From: Oscheius sp. JU75
Taxonomy: Eukaryota; Nematoda; Chromadorea; Rhabditida; Rhabditidae
Assembly (NCBI GenBank): GCA_037178855.1
Contig: JASJZC010000005.1
Coordinates: forward strand, 7,626,001-7,690,000
Reading direction: 5' to 3'
DNA length: 64,000 bases
The notes under the pieces: generated by a model
The model's input: the letters and a program-made list of their open reading frames with translations, nothing else
What the model was told of the DNA's origin: nothing
The model's database searches: none
Program-made: the position numbers and the translations under genes
Shown: piece by piece, positions 1-11,874 of the stretch
Position numbering within the stretch: position 1 is the stretch's first letter
Layout of the letters: each line of letters opens with the position of its first letter

Positions 1-349
1 AAATACTTGACTACAGTTGTCTGAAAAAGCAAAACACTTTGAGTATTGAAACTGGTTGTCTTTCTAAGTTCTGGAAATCGCAAGAAATCTGCCAAATACT
101 CTAAAGCCAGACAAGGATTGTCTTGAAGTTTTGAAGGCTGTACCTTACTGTTATCCTAAATTTAGTAGCCTTCACGGGTACCACTATAAAGTATCCGAAC
201 AAGTTAAAAATTCTCTGTACGCAAATTTCATTGAACAATCGGGAAATTTCGCTTTATAAATGTATTTCAATCAACGTTGTTAGCTTTCATTAGCTAGTCC
301 GTCGGCTCACGAGCCAACATTGTTACCAAATTTCTGTAAAATGGCTTAC

Positions 350-632
350 CTACACCATTTCCTGTGATATCCAATCCTAACATGACTAATCGACCTGTGG
401 CGAACAAATAAAAGGTCCATACAAAGAATCCCATAATCACAGTCATATTTGTGTGCCAAATTTTGATACGACAGCTGAGAAGAAGGAATAGAGTACAGAA
501 AAAGTAGTCCAAAACGACGATGAAGTAGTCAGCTCCGTACAGAAAGTAGAATATTTCGGGAAAGTTGGACTCTTCCGCCATGTCGTAGAAAGAGAAAAAG
601 CGGACAGGATGACCAGTGCAGTTCAGAATCAT
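350..632 (-). CDS. First exon of an sre-type 7TM chemoreceptor, gene cut by window edge
   Basis: This exon starts at an ATG (632) and ends at a clean GTAAG donor (intron begins at 349). It is 283 nt long, exactly the length of exon 1 of the sre-type gene at 1440, and the two proteins align throughout: NCTGHP against NCSGSE near the start, a first hydrophobic segment, then KIWHTN against KIWHSN before a second hydrophobic segment. The family is nematode chemosensory receptors at the plasma membrane of sensory neurons. I could not find the matching exon 2 (about 119 nt with an ER..AYYY motif) in bases 1-290. Either the first intron is longer than in the paralogue and the gene continues beyond the window, or this is a 5' fragment. 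The pair is arranged head to head. Confidence 0.6.
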
Positions 633-1439
633 GACTGTGCAGACGAGAGAACAAAGTCTGCGAGAAGACAGGTGAAGGCGGTTGTTTGGTTATTCAGCCC
701 CTGCACACGGAGCCTATAATTTTAAAGACAAGCATTATGTGTATGAGCGATGTTCAAAGCTTCAGAAAAGGTGATTTCTGGCTGTAGTGATGAACTGGAA
801 AGAAAAGACGGGAACAATAAGAGAAGAAAACGGCTCCTAGTCCCGACATTAGAATATGTTTTTCAGCTTCCACTTCTGTGGGAAGTATCCCACAGTGGAT
901 CACGCGCATATTGCGTCTGGAAGGACAAACATCCTAGAATGAACTAAATATGAGTAGAACAGGGACGGAGACAATTTCCTCATCATTGTTCGTTTCCGCC
1001 ATTATTGAATTGAGAGCCTAGATCAAACTTTCAACAGGGGTCAAAAACTTCAATCTGAGATTACAACGAGCCACAAAAATTGCTTCGCGTCTGATTTTCC
1101 GCCCAGCCAAGTCTCGAAAAGGGGTAAACATTGCAGCAGGAAACGTAGTAAAAACAGGCTGTCAATGATGACGGTGCAAGTTCAAAAAATGAACAGCCTC
1201 GTGAAATTTTGGAAACTCGTTCCGAATTATCAAACCTTTTTCTCCGTTGTCTAAGCTTACCGTTTTTTCGTTTAACTTTTTCAATAACATTCCCGAACAC
1301 TGTATAGAGTTCCGAGTTTTGTAGTTGTCTATCAAAGGCGTCCATTAAGTGGAGTGTGAACTCTCTGTCTCTTGCAAGCGTCAATTTTGAATAAAGTGAG
1401 CTAAATAGTAGTATCCAATCAGCTCGTCGTCATTCAGTC
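633..1439. other. Intergenic region between the divergent sre genes
   Basis: About 0.8 kb between the two divergent start codons. An open frame at 1061-1384 (minus) has no recognisable domain and no paralogue, and I do not call it. I see no RNA gene or clear promoter element. Confidence 0.4.
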
Positions 1440-2976
1440 ATGTTGGTTAACTGTTCCGGATCAGAGGTTCCTGCCTTCTCTCTTATTGATTATGCTGAAC
1501 AGTCTTCTTTCCCATTATTTTTCTACGTTTTGTACGGAATCGAATACTTGTTCACTATCATACTTACTCTTCTCTCTACTATATTCCTTGTCTTCACGTC
1601 TAAAGTTAAAATATGGCATAGTAACCTTCGAATAATCACGTCGTACTTTGTTTCAATGATCTACCTCTTTGCTTTTGGCCGGATACTACTTCTTGTTTTG
1701 AATTCTACAGACCTGGGCAAAGGTGAGAACAAAACACTGGAAAGACAGATAAAAGTATTCCGACAATGACAACTGTTCAGTGGTCGAGCACGACCATCTC
1801 TACTGAGGCAAAACGAGTGCGAAGCTCCCCGTTCAGACTGTTCCAATGTGCTTTTGGAGCGCACGAGGATAAAACCAAAGCCAACCATTTTCTAAAATGA
1901 TGAACAACTCTATTTCAGGTCACTGCAATGTCTACTTTCAAGCGAGCTACTTTTCTCAGGTTTTCTACCTTAGTTCTGTTGTTCATGCTCTTCCAGCCGT
2001 CGTCTTCGAACGCTTTATGGCGTATTATTATCTCGATGTGGGTTTTGCGTCTGATTTTTGCTGTCGCTCATTAGAGTCTTATTGACATCGGTCTAGTGTA
2101 CAAGCCGGATCTGTACATTTTAGTTACTTGTGGTATGAGCTGTGATTATAGAGTAAAAAGGGGTAATTTTGCCCGTTTGGATGTCAGACTTCACGTCAAA
2201 GAGTAGGCAGATAATCATCGTGTACGGTTTGTTCAGAAAAACAGAAAACTTTAATTAGGAATAAATGAAATATAAATGTGTTTTAGGACTACGAAGCACA
2301 AAATCGTCCGCTCATTGCTGTTATCGCTATTTCATTCTCATTTGTACAATCCGCGATAATAACAATACTCATCAAATTAAAGTTGATGGGCCTTATCATC
2401 ATCACTGGCTACACATTAGCGATGAGCTCGGTATCGTTTATGGTAGGCATATTAACCAAAACTTGGTATTCTTTGGTTCAGATTTACTTGATTCTTTGGA
2501 AAAGAAACGCGGACAGACTTAATTGCCAGGAAACAAAATACAGCATAAGTCAAAAATTTCAACTCAAGGAAAACATGATCGTCTTCAAAGTAGGTTTTTG
2601 TTTGATTTTACATCTTTCAATATGCTCGGTATTATTTGTTCATTTTCAGTTCCTCCGGAATCTCGTCATAAGTTTTATGCTCAGTGCAACAGTCATTTGT
2701 TTCCTCAAGCTGGGAATACCTTATCTATCCAGAACTGAAGGATATCTACTAACTCCAATTGTCATGTAAGCTCTTTTTTAATACCCACATACATTCGCTT
2801 TCAGAGTCCACGACATCGTCCTGACAGTCGGTATGTGGAGCATTGAATCGTGGAGAAAAGCTCTCAAGAAACTTTTCATAAGGAAGGATCAACCATATTT
2901 CGAAGACGTGGTTCCAGTCTCTAACCAAGGAGAGGTCTACTTTCAAAAATTGTCTGCTTCATGGAGTCGATATTAA
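1440..2976 (+). CDS. sre-type 7TM chemoreceptor, complete
   Basis: Five exons: 1440-1722, 1919-2037, 2287-2589, 2650-2765 and 2805-2976, all GT-AG with consistent phase. The predicted protein is a seven-transmembrane receptor of the nematode Sre family. The supporting features are the KIWHSN motif after TM1, the segment ERFMAYYYLD followed across an intron by DYEAQNRP (family pattern ER..A.YY..DYE...RP), the loop KYSISQKFQLKEN (family pattern lskryQ..EN), and a last exon starting IVHDIVLT. The role is chemoreception through G proteins in ciliated neurons, inferred from the family. The intron at 2590-2649 is 60 nt and stop-free, so an unspliced reading is possible, but the family alignment favours splicing. 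Its mirror-image paralogue begins at 632 on the other strand. Confidence 0.8.
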
Positions 2977-3429
2977 ACCGTATCCGGCTACGAAACCCAT
3001 TGGCGCGATTCTACCGTATTTCGCGCGGCAATTCCAATCGGTTTTATTTGAAACCTCCAGAGAATAGGTTTCTGCTCGATTTTTGTCGACGTTTGTAGCT
3101 GTTCTTGCGTTTAAACACTACTCCACACCAATGTGGACCGACAATCTACAGGATAAAAGTGAATACAACGAAAACGTGCTGTGAAAACGCGAGTAAAGCA
3201 CTAAAAAGGCCATTATTTACCGATTTCTGGTCATTTTCGTTCCTTTTTAGTTTGCACTACCTCATTTTATCACCCTTATTGCGATAAGCAGCACGCAAGA
3301 GCTGGAGAACCGCTACAAAACGTTAAAATCCCGGGTTTTTCAACTTTTTCGGCGTTTCGCACAATCTTTTTGAACTGCTCATCAACTTTGGGCGCTTGGG
3401 CGCATTAGCCGGACACTCGATAAGATACT
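2977..3429. other. Intergenic region, nothing supported
   Basis: Convergent 3' ends of the sre and str-type genes flank this stretch. I see no gene, RNA or clear repeat. Confidence 0.4.
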
Positions 3430-4728
3430 TCATAGTCGTGTCACGAAAACAACAACTGATTTGGTGATTTCCGTTCGTGTATCATTCGTAACTATTGGAG
3501 ATCGTCTGAGAATGTACGTTCTGTAGCGTTTGATGAAGATGAATATGGATAGTGGGTTGAGGATTGGAAAGCATCCGGAGATTATAGACATTGCGATAGA
3601 AATATAGAAGTAAACCGATAGATTGATAAAACATGATGTCATGCAGACAATGTAGGGGAGATAAAGAGTAAAGAAAGGTAGGGCACACTGAAAGTTATTT
3701 CCGAGGGTTTTGTTACTTTCAAGTTGTCTGTCCACGTTACCATGAGACTTAACGCTAAAAAGCAGCTGCCTACTTCTGTATTGATGAGAAATAAAAGAAA
3801 AATAGAACACATGAGAGCACAGGTTTTGTACTTCTCAAAGCTTGCCTTGAATTTGGAATAAGAAAGTTCAAAATGAACCTGTGTCATGAGCAAGTAAACA
3901 AGTCTTCTGTGGAGCTCCTCTGTTCTTCTATTGAGGCTACCCTGGTCCAGTTTTTTGAGAATGTAAGCAGAGCAGAACAGATTGATTCCCTGTACAGAGA
4001 ACACCGAAGTGCCAACTAGGAATGTTAGCACAAAATTCCAGGGATCGTGGGCGATAGCAAAAGGCTGAATCGTCGTTTTTTTTGGCAAATCGTGATGATA
4101 ACTTACAGTCATTGGCCCAGTTATTATAGGTCCCAGAGTAACATTAACGCTCAGCTTCTTTAAAAGCTCTATTGCCTGCGACATTGGGATAAGTGATGAG
4201 TCGGAATACTTTAATTGTGCAACAGCAACGGTGAACAGTACGTAGACTGAGCAAACAATCCATTGAAAAGCGATTCCGCTGGGTTTGGTATACAGTTTTC
4301 GAAGTGGCTCACTGAACGAATGTTTTAGGAAAACTACTTCGTCCACCTGAAGAGCGTGAGACGGTAGACGAAACTGTTGCAGACAAACAGAATCAGAGCT
4401 AGATTACAAGCGCAGTAGACAAGAAGAATAGCTTGACAGTTTTTATAATTTCTGAAGATACCCGCTGCAGTCAAAGTCAGAGTGTTGTTGGAATATATAA
4501 ACGCCTGAATGTTCGATTACTTAAAATCGAACTTCCACCTACCGGCGAAAGCAAAGCATGGCAAACTGCGAAAAGTACGTCAAGAATAATATAGGCTAAT
4601 ATAAATCTTCTGTAGTTTCCGACTCTCACTTGACAATAGAGAAAAGCCAGAAGAAGTAGAAAATTGAGTAATATGGCTATGCTAGCTTGTAGTAATGAAA
4701 TTATTTGAAGGTAAAAGTTGAACGACAT
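3430..4728 (-). CDS. str-type 7TM chemoreceptor, 330 aa
   Basis: Five exons read on the minus strand: 4728-4543, 4504-4347, 4311-4107, 4064-3879 and 3687-3430. The introns are 38, 35, 42 and 191 nt. Exon 1 encodes TM1 and TM2 with the loop VRVGNYRRFILAYI. Exon 2 encodes TM3 ending FVYRLTLF, and exon 3 continues SEPLRKL, so the joined YRLTLFSEPL matches the Str-superfamily YR..al..P motif at the end of TM3. Exon 4 ends LVYLLMTQ and exon 5 continues CALPFFTLYLP, the usual TM5-TM6 pattern Q...P....P. The tail NPLSIFIFIKRYR is typical of TM7. Family membership (Str superfamily) is secure; the exact subfamily (str, srj or srh) is not. The 35-nt intron at 4346-4312 is unusually short but is required by the motif. 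Confidence 0.78.
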
Positions 4729-5565
4729 TCCTATTAGTTAGGGGCAGAATGAACTAATGGGAACAGCTGGTCTTGCGTATGAATAGTCTACTAGTTTATG
4801 TGATTGAATAGTCAGAGTCAGATAGCAAAGAGTGTCCTTGTTCAATGAAGTGAAGCAGAATGAGTTTAACGAGCTGATGTGATCTATATGCAACTTTCAA
4901 ACAATCCGTACTCGAAAATTGAATTTGGTAAGCGTCAGTTGTGAGAATTGTATTGCCACCTCTTTTTAGACCCACTTCCGAAATAATTTCCGTTCGGATG
5001 AGAAACAATATCAAATGACATCTAGACTTGATACTTAAATAATACGATTCACAATAGGAAAGAAAAGCCCTTTGTCTTTTTCTCCCAGTGTAACAATGGT
5101 GTTTGAGTGAAAGCTTTCAAACATTTTGAATGCATCTTTCGCTCCCCCATTCTCCGAAACAAAAGGTGTGGAGAAGCAGGGATAGCTTCTGCTATCTATG
5201 TAATATTTGTGTGCTCTTTTGTCTTTTGTATTCTATTACTTTTTAGTAGGAGTTTTTTTTGGCACTTCAAGATTTGGACTCCAAAGCTATCGTCTGATTT
5301 TGCTCTCCCGTGTTACAATAAAAGGTCAGTCTGTTATCTGCTCTATTACTATCGTTCTACGTCTTTTCGATGAGGAAAATAAGTGCGATGGTCTTGCAGG
5401 TTAATCTCGCGCGGACTACATCGCAGCCGCTATTCGCCGGGTTAATTCAGTTCCATCTCGGCGTTCGCACAAACATATTCACACTACTGTCTTTTTTGGG
5501 GATTTCCAACTCTTTTTAAAGCAGCAATTACTTCTATCTTATTAAGCTGAACTGTAACTTGTCCT
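4729..5565. other. Intergenic region, nothing supported
   Basis: Probably shared upstream region of the divergent str-type gene and the DUF288 gene. Open frames here have no domain features. I see nothing else. Confidence 0.4.
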
Positions 5566-8500
5566 ATGTTCACATTAGAACATAGGAGTATACATGATTT
5601 CTTCAAATATGTCGTCTGTGCATCAATTTTTCTAGTATTTATTCTCTACCAATTTGAATTTATCGAGTAGGTTGTAATAGACTATTATTTATAAATATAT
5701 ATGCAGAGTAGTCACCAGCTCAGAGCCTGTACTCCACGAAGAAATCGTTGTCAATTCAAGTGGATCTAAATGGATAGTCATTACAAGCATCCAGTATCCA
5801 ACGGAAGATGTCAAGGTTGGTTTCAGAAGGCAGGGAATGAAATTCTGTCAGAGATTAGTGGACGAACCTGGATGGAATGTGGTAGTTGTGGCGGACACAA
5901 AGACTCCACGAGATTGGAAGTATCCCGACGATCAAGCCATTTATAAGTTTCCGATCGCCCATTTTCTTTCAATCGAACGACAACAAAACCTCTGTAATTA
6001 CTTTCTATCCTCTTTGTATGCATTTTTCAGTTCCATTCGCTAGCAAAATGCCGTTCAATAGTTATACGAGAAAGAATTTGGGCTATCTCTATGCAATAAT
6101 GAACGGAGCACATTGGATCTACGACACGGACGATGACAACAAACCTTATGGTGAACCTTTTCTCTTTAGATCTCAGTTCCCCCCATGACCGCGTTCCAGT
6201 TTGCGTGAAAGTGAATTGCCGCTCGGATGTAGTCTGACCATTAGACCATCAGCTTTTACAGGTCTCGGTCTACAGCAATTCGAGTATTCTTGTTGTACTA
6301 GTGGGTTACGCTACACGGCAAAAACAAATGCGTCCATTGCTGAAAAACTTTTCAATCCGTATCTGTTCTATGGCATCAAAGACGTTTGGCCGCGTGGTTT
6401 TCCGCTCGAATATCTGGAAGAACACACAAATGGAAGGGATCGAATGGTGTCCTGTAGGTACATGAAAGCACCAGCTGTTCAACAAGGCGTCGTAAGTTCA
6501 CTACTTTCATATTTCTTATCTCCATATCTCTTCTACGACCGATTTTTTTCTAGGTTCACAACGATCCTGACGTGGACGCTATCTACAGGTGAGTATTTTG
6601 GTAAGAAGCTATGAGAGATGCATATTGATGACAGTCACAGACAGTTTCGGACAACCCATTCAACAAATTTACAGACTTCTTCATGCTGTAAGAGGCGGTG
6701 GATTAAAGGTAGCATTCAACCCAGTAGGCTCTCCTATCATTCTGGAAGAAGGCACATATGCTCCTTGGAACTCACAGAATACTCTTTTTCATTCTCGCGC
6801 ATTTTTCACGCTCTTTTTACCCACAACTGTCGACTTTAGGTTTGTGTAGTATTAGGTTAAAGCTATTTTAAGCCAGAGTAACAGATATTTGGCGCTCCTA
6901 TTTTGGTCAGAAGCTGCTTCACCTTATTGGAGAACAAGTTGGCTTCTACCCGGCTAACGCCGTGCAGTTTCGGAATCCACATAACTTTTTGAAAGATTTT
7001 CACCAGGAGATGCAAGTTTTCTTGGATGTATCAGTACAATCAAACACAGTGACGTGTACGAGAAATCCGGAGAAATTGTTGACTTTCTGGACGAATGGCA
7101 CTGTACCAGTGCGACATTGGAAGGCTGCATGATGCAGCTTGCAGAGGAATTTGCGTGAGTCCTAATCTTTGAAAAAACTTTAGTTTTGCAGAAAACGAAA
7201 GTTCTTCGGTCAAGAAGACAAGATTTTAATTGTTGAATGGATTCAGGCATTGAAAGGCGTTGGCTACAAGTTTCCATCGCTAATCCGTCTGCCTCTGTTA
7301 TCTCGTCAACCAAGAGAAAAGTTTGGGGACTGTCGTGAAGCCAACCTGGACATGTCTGTTGAGTCCTTCGATACTGTTGTAGATAAAGTAAGTCAAAATG
7401 CTTATAATTAAGCTAGCTTTCAGGAGAAAGATTGGGCGCAGAGAAGCCTCAACACTTACAGCGAAATACTCAACTGGTGTAATGCACATAACGGTGTGTA
7501 GTACAGCGAAGATGAAAAAACCAGTGATTTTCAGACACATTGGAATGGCAGCTGTTAAGCCCAGAGGGCTTCCTGGAGCATTATATGAATCGTACTTCTA
7601 TCTTCGAAAAGAAAGATACTGTGAGCAGACACTCATTATATGCAAAGATTTAAAACACAGGTTTTCGTCCTGATTAACAACTATCCGTGGGTAAAATCTA
7701 TTGGTTTGTTGCAACGTCTCTATCTACCTTTCTTCAAACATTTAATCTTCTGTGGCACGTGGAACCCTGACAATTTTGCCCAGGGTTAGCTTTTTATTTC
7801 CAGCAACTCAATTACTTTAGAAGAACTAGATCCCATATACCCCATTTCCTATATCAACATTAGCTACGAGGAAATGTCACACGGTTACAACTATGGCTGG
7901 TGCATTTCAAAAGTTCGCGATCTGAAGCTTCAGAACGTTACTGGTTAGAGCATTATACGCATTTGGAGTTAAAAGGAATGTTCCAGGTTATTATTTCGTT
8001 TCTGACGACTCCGGGTTCAACTTCTGGAACAAGCTTCCTTTGGACAAGGTGGTCAATCCCAGAGATGTCAAAGACGATAAGTTCTGGTGGAGAGACGAAT
8101 TTATCAACAAGTCTCTTGAGTTGTTAGAAGGAAAGTACAAGGACGACTTCAAAATACAGCATAGCTGGCACTGGTTTCAACAAGGGGTAACGAAACGCGG
8201 TTGATTCAAAAATTTTACGTTCAGATTCTAAAAAAGTACGGAAACGTGGACACAAGAATGAACTTTATTCAAAAGTACAAGGCTATTTTAGCTGATTTGT
8301 AAGGAACACAGGTGATCTGCTAGGAAAAACCAAATTTAGTTTTTATCTTCCCTGGGATGCCATGAACTTTTTTGGCGATATGATGGAGGTTTTCGCCGAC
8401 GCCCATGTGATGGTAGAGTCAGCAATGGGGAAGCTACTGGATATCATCGATTATGAAAGGTGAGTTAATAAATGTTGGAGAAAAATGAGAAACAATCTTG

Positions 8501-8739
8501 CCGACTTGCATTAGAATTGCTTTATAACTCAACTGAAATTCAGGGGCGGGCCTGTCGAGTATCTCTGGGGCAGCGACCGAATCCGCTACGAGGTCCTCAA
8601 CAAAACGATGATAGCTTTACATCCAATCAAATTGTCGGGTACACATACTGTGACTGCAGAGCGCCAACGTTACTGTCGAAGTATCGTCAAGTTCGTCGGA
8701 GAAGAAGTCTACGGGGCACAGATAAAAATAGTCAGCTAA
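5566..8739 (+). CDS. DUF288 / STELLO-type type II Golgi membrane protein
   Basis: Eighteen exons give a protein of about 773 aa: 5566-5666, 5707-5815, 5852-5993, 6031-6150, 6262-6491, 6554-6588, 6675-6839, 6877-7015, 7063-7154, 7192-7387, 7424-7493, 7535-7620, 7661-7784, 7821-7943, 7987-8186, 8225-8298, 8340-8459 and 8544-8739. The first exon encodes a short N-terminal tail and one hydrophobic signal anchor (FKYVVCASIFLVFILYQF), so the protein should be type II with a lumenal body. Motifs I recognise from DUF288 (PF03385, the family of plant STELLO proteins and of nematode proteins) are RKNLGYLYAI, DTDDDN, FNPYLFYG then WPRGFPLEYL, NSQNTLFHSRAF and VTDIWRSYF. The acceptor at 7062 (GAG) is the one weak splice site. 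Activity is unknown to me; glycosyltransferase-like or trafficking roles are inferred from STELLO proteins. Confidence 0.85.
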
Positions 8740-8893
8740 TAAATACAGCCTGCAGCTGCTTTGCAATCGTTTGGTCTTCCTAATTGCCAATAATTCTTGA
8801 CTTGTCATTTTTGCTTCGTGGACTCGGACAAACAAACAAACAAACAGAGTCTTCCACAGAAACCATCGCGCTTTAGATAGTAGAGATTTATCA

Positions 8894-9887
8894 CTACAGT
8901 ACAAAAAGAATGCATGTCGCCTTACCGGCAGCCAGCTGACAATGTTTCCGTGCTACCAGACGAAAGGCGACTTCTTGATCGGAACAGAGTACAGAGACGT
9001 TGTTCCGTTTGGAAGCTGATAGAATGGCACCAATTGTTCTTTTGGACATGACACTGTCATCTACTCTCATGCCCTGAAAAATTTTGGTTTGTAGCAGCCT
9101 CTTCTGAGCCCTGAAAGACTAACCTCAACAAGAATTTTCTGTAGCTCTTGGTTGTTGCACTTGTCGTTTTCAATTGATACTTCTTCCGGTGAAAAGTTCG
9201 GATTTGTTTTGTATCCGGTTGGTATGACTTTCAGTTCAGTGTTTTCTTCGTGTTTTTGCTAAAAACACAATTGTTAGAAAGAAATTTCAAGTTTTTACAA
9301 ATTCCGCAAGAGGAGTGGTCAACGGAGATCCCACAAGAAACTTTGGGATTCTTCTTCTTTTCATATAGCTTCTGTATAATATTTTAATTCCTGGAGATTT
9401 TGTAAATGAAGACGGCGTGGCAGTGGGAATAGTTGAAAGGAAATGGGCTGTCGAAGTCTCGAGATGATTCTCAATCAAAATCGGTCTTCGCGTGGAAAAC
9501 TTTGAGGTGGAAAGTTGATATTTGGTAAAATCAACTATTTCGGGAACAAATTCTATAACACAGCTGTCGGTTTCGTCAATATTGACAGTTCTCACCTTCG
9601 TCAGTTTCTCGAATGACTGTCAGCCGTTGAAATCCATAATTGTCAGGCGAAAAGTGCCGATGTTTAATTTTCTGAAAACAAGTTTGCAGTTGGTTATATT
9701 CGTAACCTTCATAGGGCTCAAACGTTTTGCTCTCGGCTCATATCTGTGCAGTTCCGGTCTAGAGGCACATGGTGGACATGGCTGACACACTTCTATTTTC
9801 AACTAGTCTTCCGTGAAGTTAAGCTTTACCTTTACACTGACCGAAAATAGAAACAATCAAACAGAACTGGATAAAAATTAATAGCAT
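8894..9887 (-). CDS. Secreted ground-like-domain protein (grl/grd type)
   Basis: Six exons on the minus strand (9887-9830, 9792-9707, 9671-9596, 9534-9299, 9258-9124, 9073-8894) encode about 256 aa. The N-terminus is a signal peptide (MLLIFIQFCLIVSIFG), followed by a cysteine/proline cluster (CQPCPPC), a serine/threonine-rich linker with basic residues (KRRR), and a C-terminal domain. That domain contains NDKCNNQELQKIL, then GMRVDDSVMSKRTIGAIL, then VLCSDQEVAFRLV and a final HCQLAAGKATC. This is the ground-like pattern (PF04155) of nematode hedgehog-related secreted proteins, which act at the cuticle or in extracellular matrix. The gene is convergent with the DUF288 gene and only about 150 nt separates their stop codons. 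Splice phases all agree. The family assignment is firm; any specific orthologue is not. Confidence 0.8.
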
Positions 9888-9913
9888 AGCGGAGGAGAGC
9901 GGTGGTCAAAACA

Positions 9914-10260
9914 ATGACGAAGGAGAAAAGACTCTCGTTTTGGATCGGACTCGTGTTTTTGTATATTAGCGAAGCGGTCGAGATGCGGATCTTACGGGGT
10001 TGTGAATCGGTTTCCTATGAAGACAAAGACGCATTAAATCAAAAAAGGAGATCATTGAAAGTAATAAGAATATTTGAAAGGAGTTGTTGAAATCTTACAA
10101 GTTCACTGATCGTAAAAGAAGCGATACCGGGAAATCCACTCACCTGTCCATGACAATTTCATGCCATAGGTTATCTTGTGAACCGACTGAACTTTCTCCC
10201 CAAAACTCATGCCCAGCATGCGTATTTTCTGTTAAATCCTTCTTATCAGTACGTGCCGAC
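9914..10260 (+). CDS. Possible small secreted cysteine-containing protein, 3' end unclear
   Basis: An ATG at 9914 opens a signal-peptide-like segment (LSFWIGLVFLYISEA). A donor at 10061 (GTAATA) and an acceptor before 10102 join it to an exon encoding a cysteine cluster (CHRLSCEPTELSPQNSCPAC). I cannot place its last exon or stop: the frame runs into the lipase gene that starts at 10319. It is divergent from the ground-like gene. It may be a small secreted protein, a decayed gene, or chance. No family is recognised. Confidence 0.28.
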
Positions 10261-10318
10261 TTAAAAGCCGGATTGTACCTGAATGATAGGCATTGTTTGT
10301 GGTCCGACTTTGTTCAAG

Positions 10319-11538
10319 ATGCGTCTTCCAATTCTACTTTCGATCGTTTTTTCAACAATTGCCGCGGATGGCGTGTCTGGCCCAATTTCTCCGAATTTCA
10401 ATTTGTGGCTGACCGCAAATGGCTACGAATCGGAAGATTTTCTGAGAGCTGACTATGGAACTCAGGGAAGCTACGGTGGCATGTCATCCACTATTAATCG
10501 TACTTCCAACACACCGGTCATTTTTTGTCATGGTAACACTGACACTGCTTTGAAAACGGATAGTTTCTCCACAGGGTGGGATGCGACAATTCTCGTGAGT
10601 TCTTCCAAAACCTTAATTGAATAATTTTCAGTATTTCTTAGCCAACGGTTATACCCAAGCCGACCTGTATGCCACATCTTGGAGCGACAATAAGAAGGCC
10701 AACGCTGGCAAAAGAACACATTCCTGCTTTGAGGTTACGCGGCTGAGGAAATGGGTTGACGCTGTACTAAAGTACACCGGATCACCGAAGGTCTCGATGG
10801 TGTCCCACTCCATGGGAGTGACGTTGATGAGGAAGGTGATCAAGGGAGGTACCATCACCGATTCAGATGGTTTGTTTCAAAATTTGCACCCTGAACTCTG
10901 TTCTTAGGAAGCACGTGTAACCTTGGTCCTGGTATCTCGCAGCAAATTGAAGTGTTTGTCGGCTTGTCAGGTGCTAATTATGGCATGTGTAACTGTGAGG
11001 TGAGTTATGATTCGCATCATTTCGTATAGTCTCCTAGAAGAATCTTTTTTTGTTAAAGCGATTTAATCAAATAGAAAATTCACGGATTTTTTTTTTGCGT
11101 TGCAATTACGTACCAAATATTAAGGGAGGATCCGCATTCGCTGAGGCCAGCTGTAATAAAAAGAATGGGTTCTGGCCTGGAGACTACTGTGGCTTAAATT
11201 CTTTGACCTGTGGGCTACATCCTCTTCCATACCCTTGTACTCCATCTACTGGCGTTATTTACTCAAACTATCTCACACTTCTCAACAACGACCCGACAAA
11301 AGAAGGAGATTATGTCTTCTCAGCTTGGAGTCAAGGTTGGTTATCTTTGAAATGCGATAACGGAACTTAAGCCGATGACGTTATACAATATCAAGATATG
11401 ACATGGGGACATCCAAGCTCACTGATTCCAACTTCAACTGATCACAAAATTTATCAGAAGTTGACGCATATGCAGACAAAAGAACAAACATACGCTGACC
11501 AGTACACGATGGTCCACGATAAAAGAGTTCCTCAGTAG
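10319..11538 (+). CDS. Secreted lipase, nematode lips / Lipase_2 type
   Basis: Five exons (10319-10594, 10632-10869, 10908-10999, 11125-11335, 11372-11538) encode about 327 aa. A signal peptide (LPILLSIVFSTIAA) leads into GPISPNFNLWL and GYESEDFL, typical of the nematode lips proteins (PF01674 alpha/beta-hydrolase lipases). PVIFCHGNTD is the strand and oxyanion-hole region. The nucleophile serine lies in VSHSMGVTL (S-H-S-M-G). The last exon supplies ADDVIQYQDMTWGHPSSLIP, with the expected acidic residue, and a histidine in KLTHMQTKEQTYADQYTMV. The conserved cysteines (STCNLG, MCNC, ASCNKK, DYCGLN, LTCG) fit the disulfide pattern of the group. The predicted role is secreted hydrolysis of lipid esters. 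A putative AATAAA lies just after the stop, near 11565. Confidence 0.82.
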
Positions 11539-11579
11539 ATTTTGATAAAAATCCCTGTCGCTTGAATAAATCTTGTATT

Positions 11580-11838
11580 CCTACAGTAAACACCGCTAAT
11601 CTCTCCCTGTCCTGTGAAACGAGAATCAACGGTATCCACACCATGGATTTTGGGCAAACTGCCGACAAAAGCATGGGATGGACTGGCCAATGCTCGCTGT
11701 AGAGCGGGAATCCGCAGGCTCCATATCATGCAAGTTGGGAGTCAATTGCACCGTGTCCTCAAGTTGTACACAGTGTACAATGGACAGGTGACAGACTTCT
11801 ATTGGTCCGATTTCTATGAGAAGGTGACGAATTTCTAG
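11580..11838 (+). pseudogene. Possible decayed exon(s), plus-strand partner of the 11.9-12.9 kb remnant
   Basis: A stretch after a CCTACAG acceptor reads in one frame as a plausible coding segment (SLSCETRINGIHTMDFGQTA, then SMGWTGQC) but meets TAG at about 11700. In a second frame it contains LKLYTVYNGQVTDFYWSDFY. The latter resembles LDLFTVYKDE in the minus-strand remnant, and the DNA forms an imperfect inverted repeat with it. I read this as debris of the same family. It could also be 3' flank of the lipase. Confidence 0.25.
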
Positions 11839-11874
11839 GAGCAGGTGACACTCTTAGGCTTGTACAAATCGTGG

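Noticed and set aside
1061-1384. 107-codon minus-strand open frame between the sre genes
   Set aside because: Low-complexity basic composition, no homologue in the window, overlaps the presumed promoter region of the divergent pair.
5107-5404. Hydrophobic open frames before the DUF288 gene
   Set aside because: No splice sites connect them to anything, and the DUF288 signal anchor is explained by the exon at 5566-5666.
7016-7062. Possible frameshift in the DUF288 gene
   Set aside because: A 47-nt intron with a weak acceptor (GAG) restores the frame, and flanking exons on both sides match the family, so an odd acceptor is more likely than a mutation.
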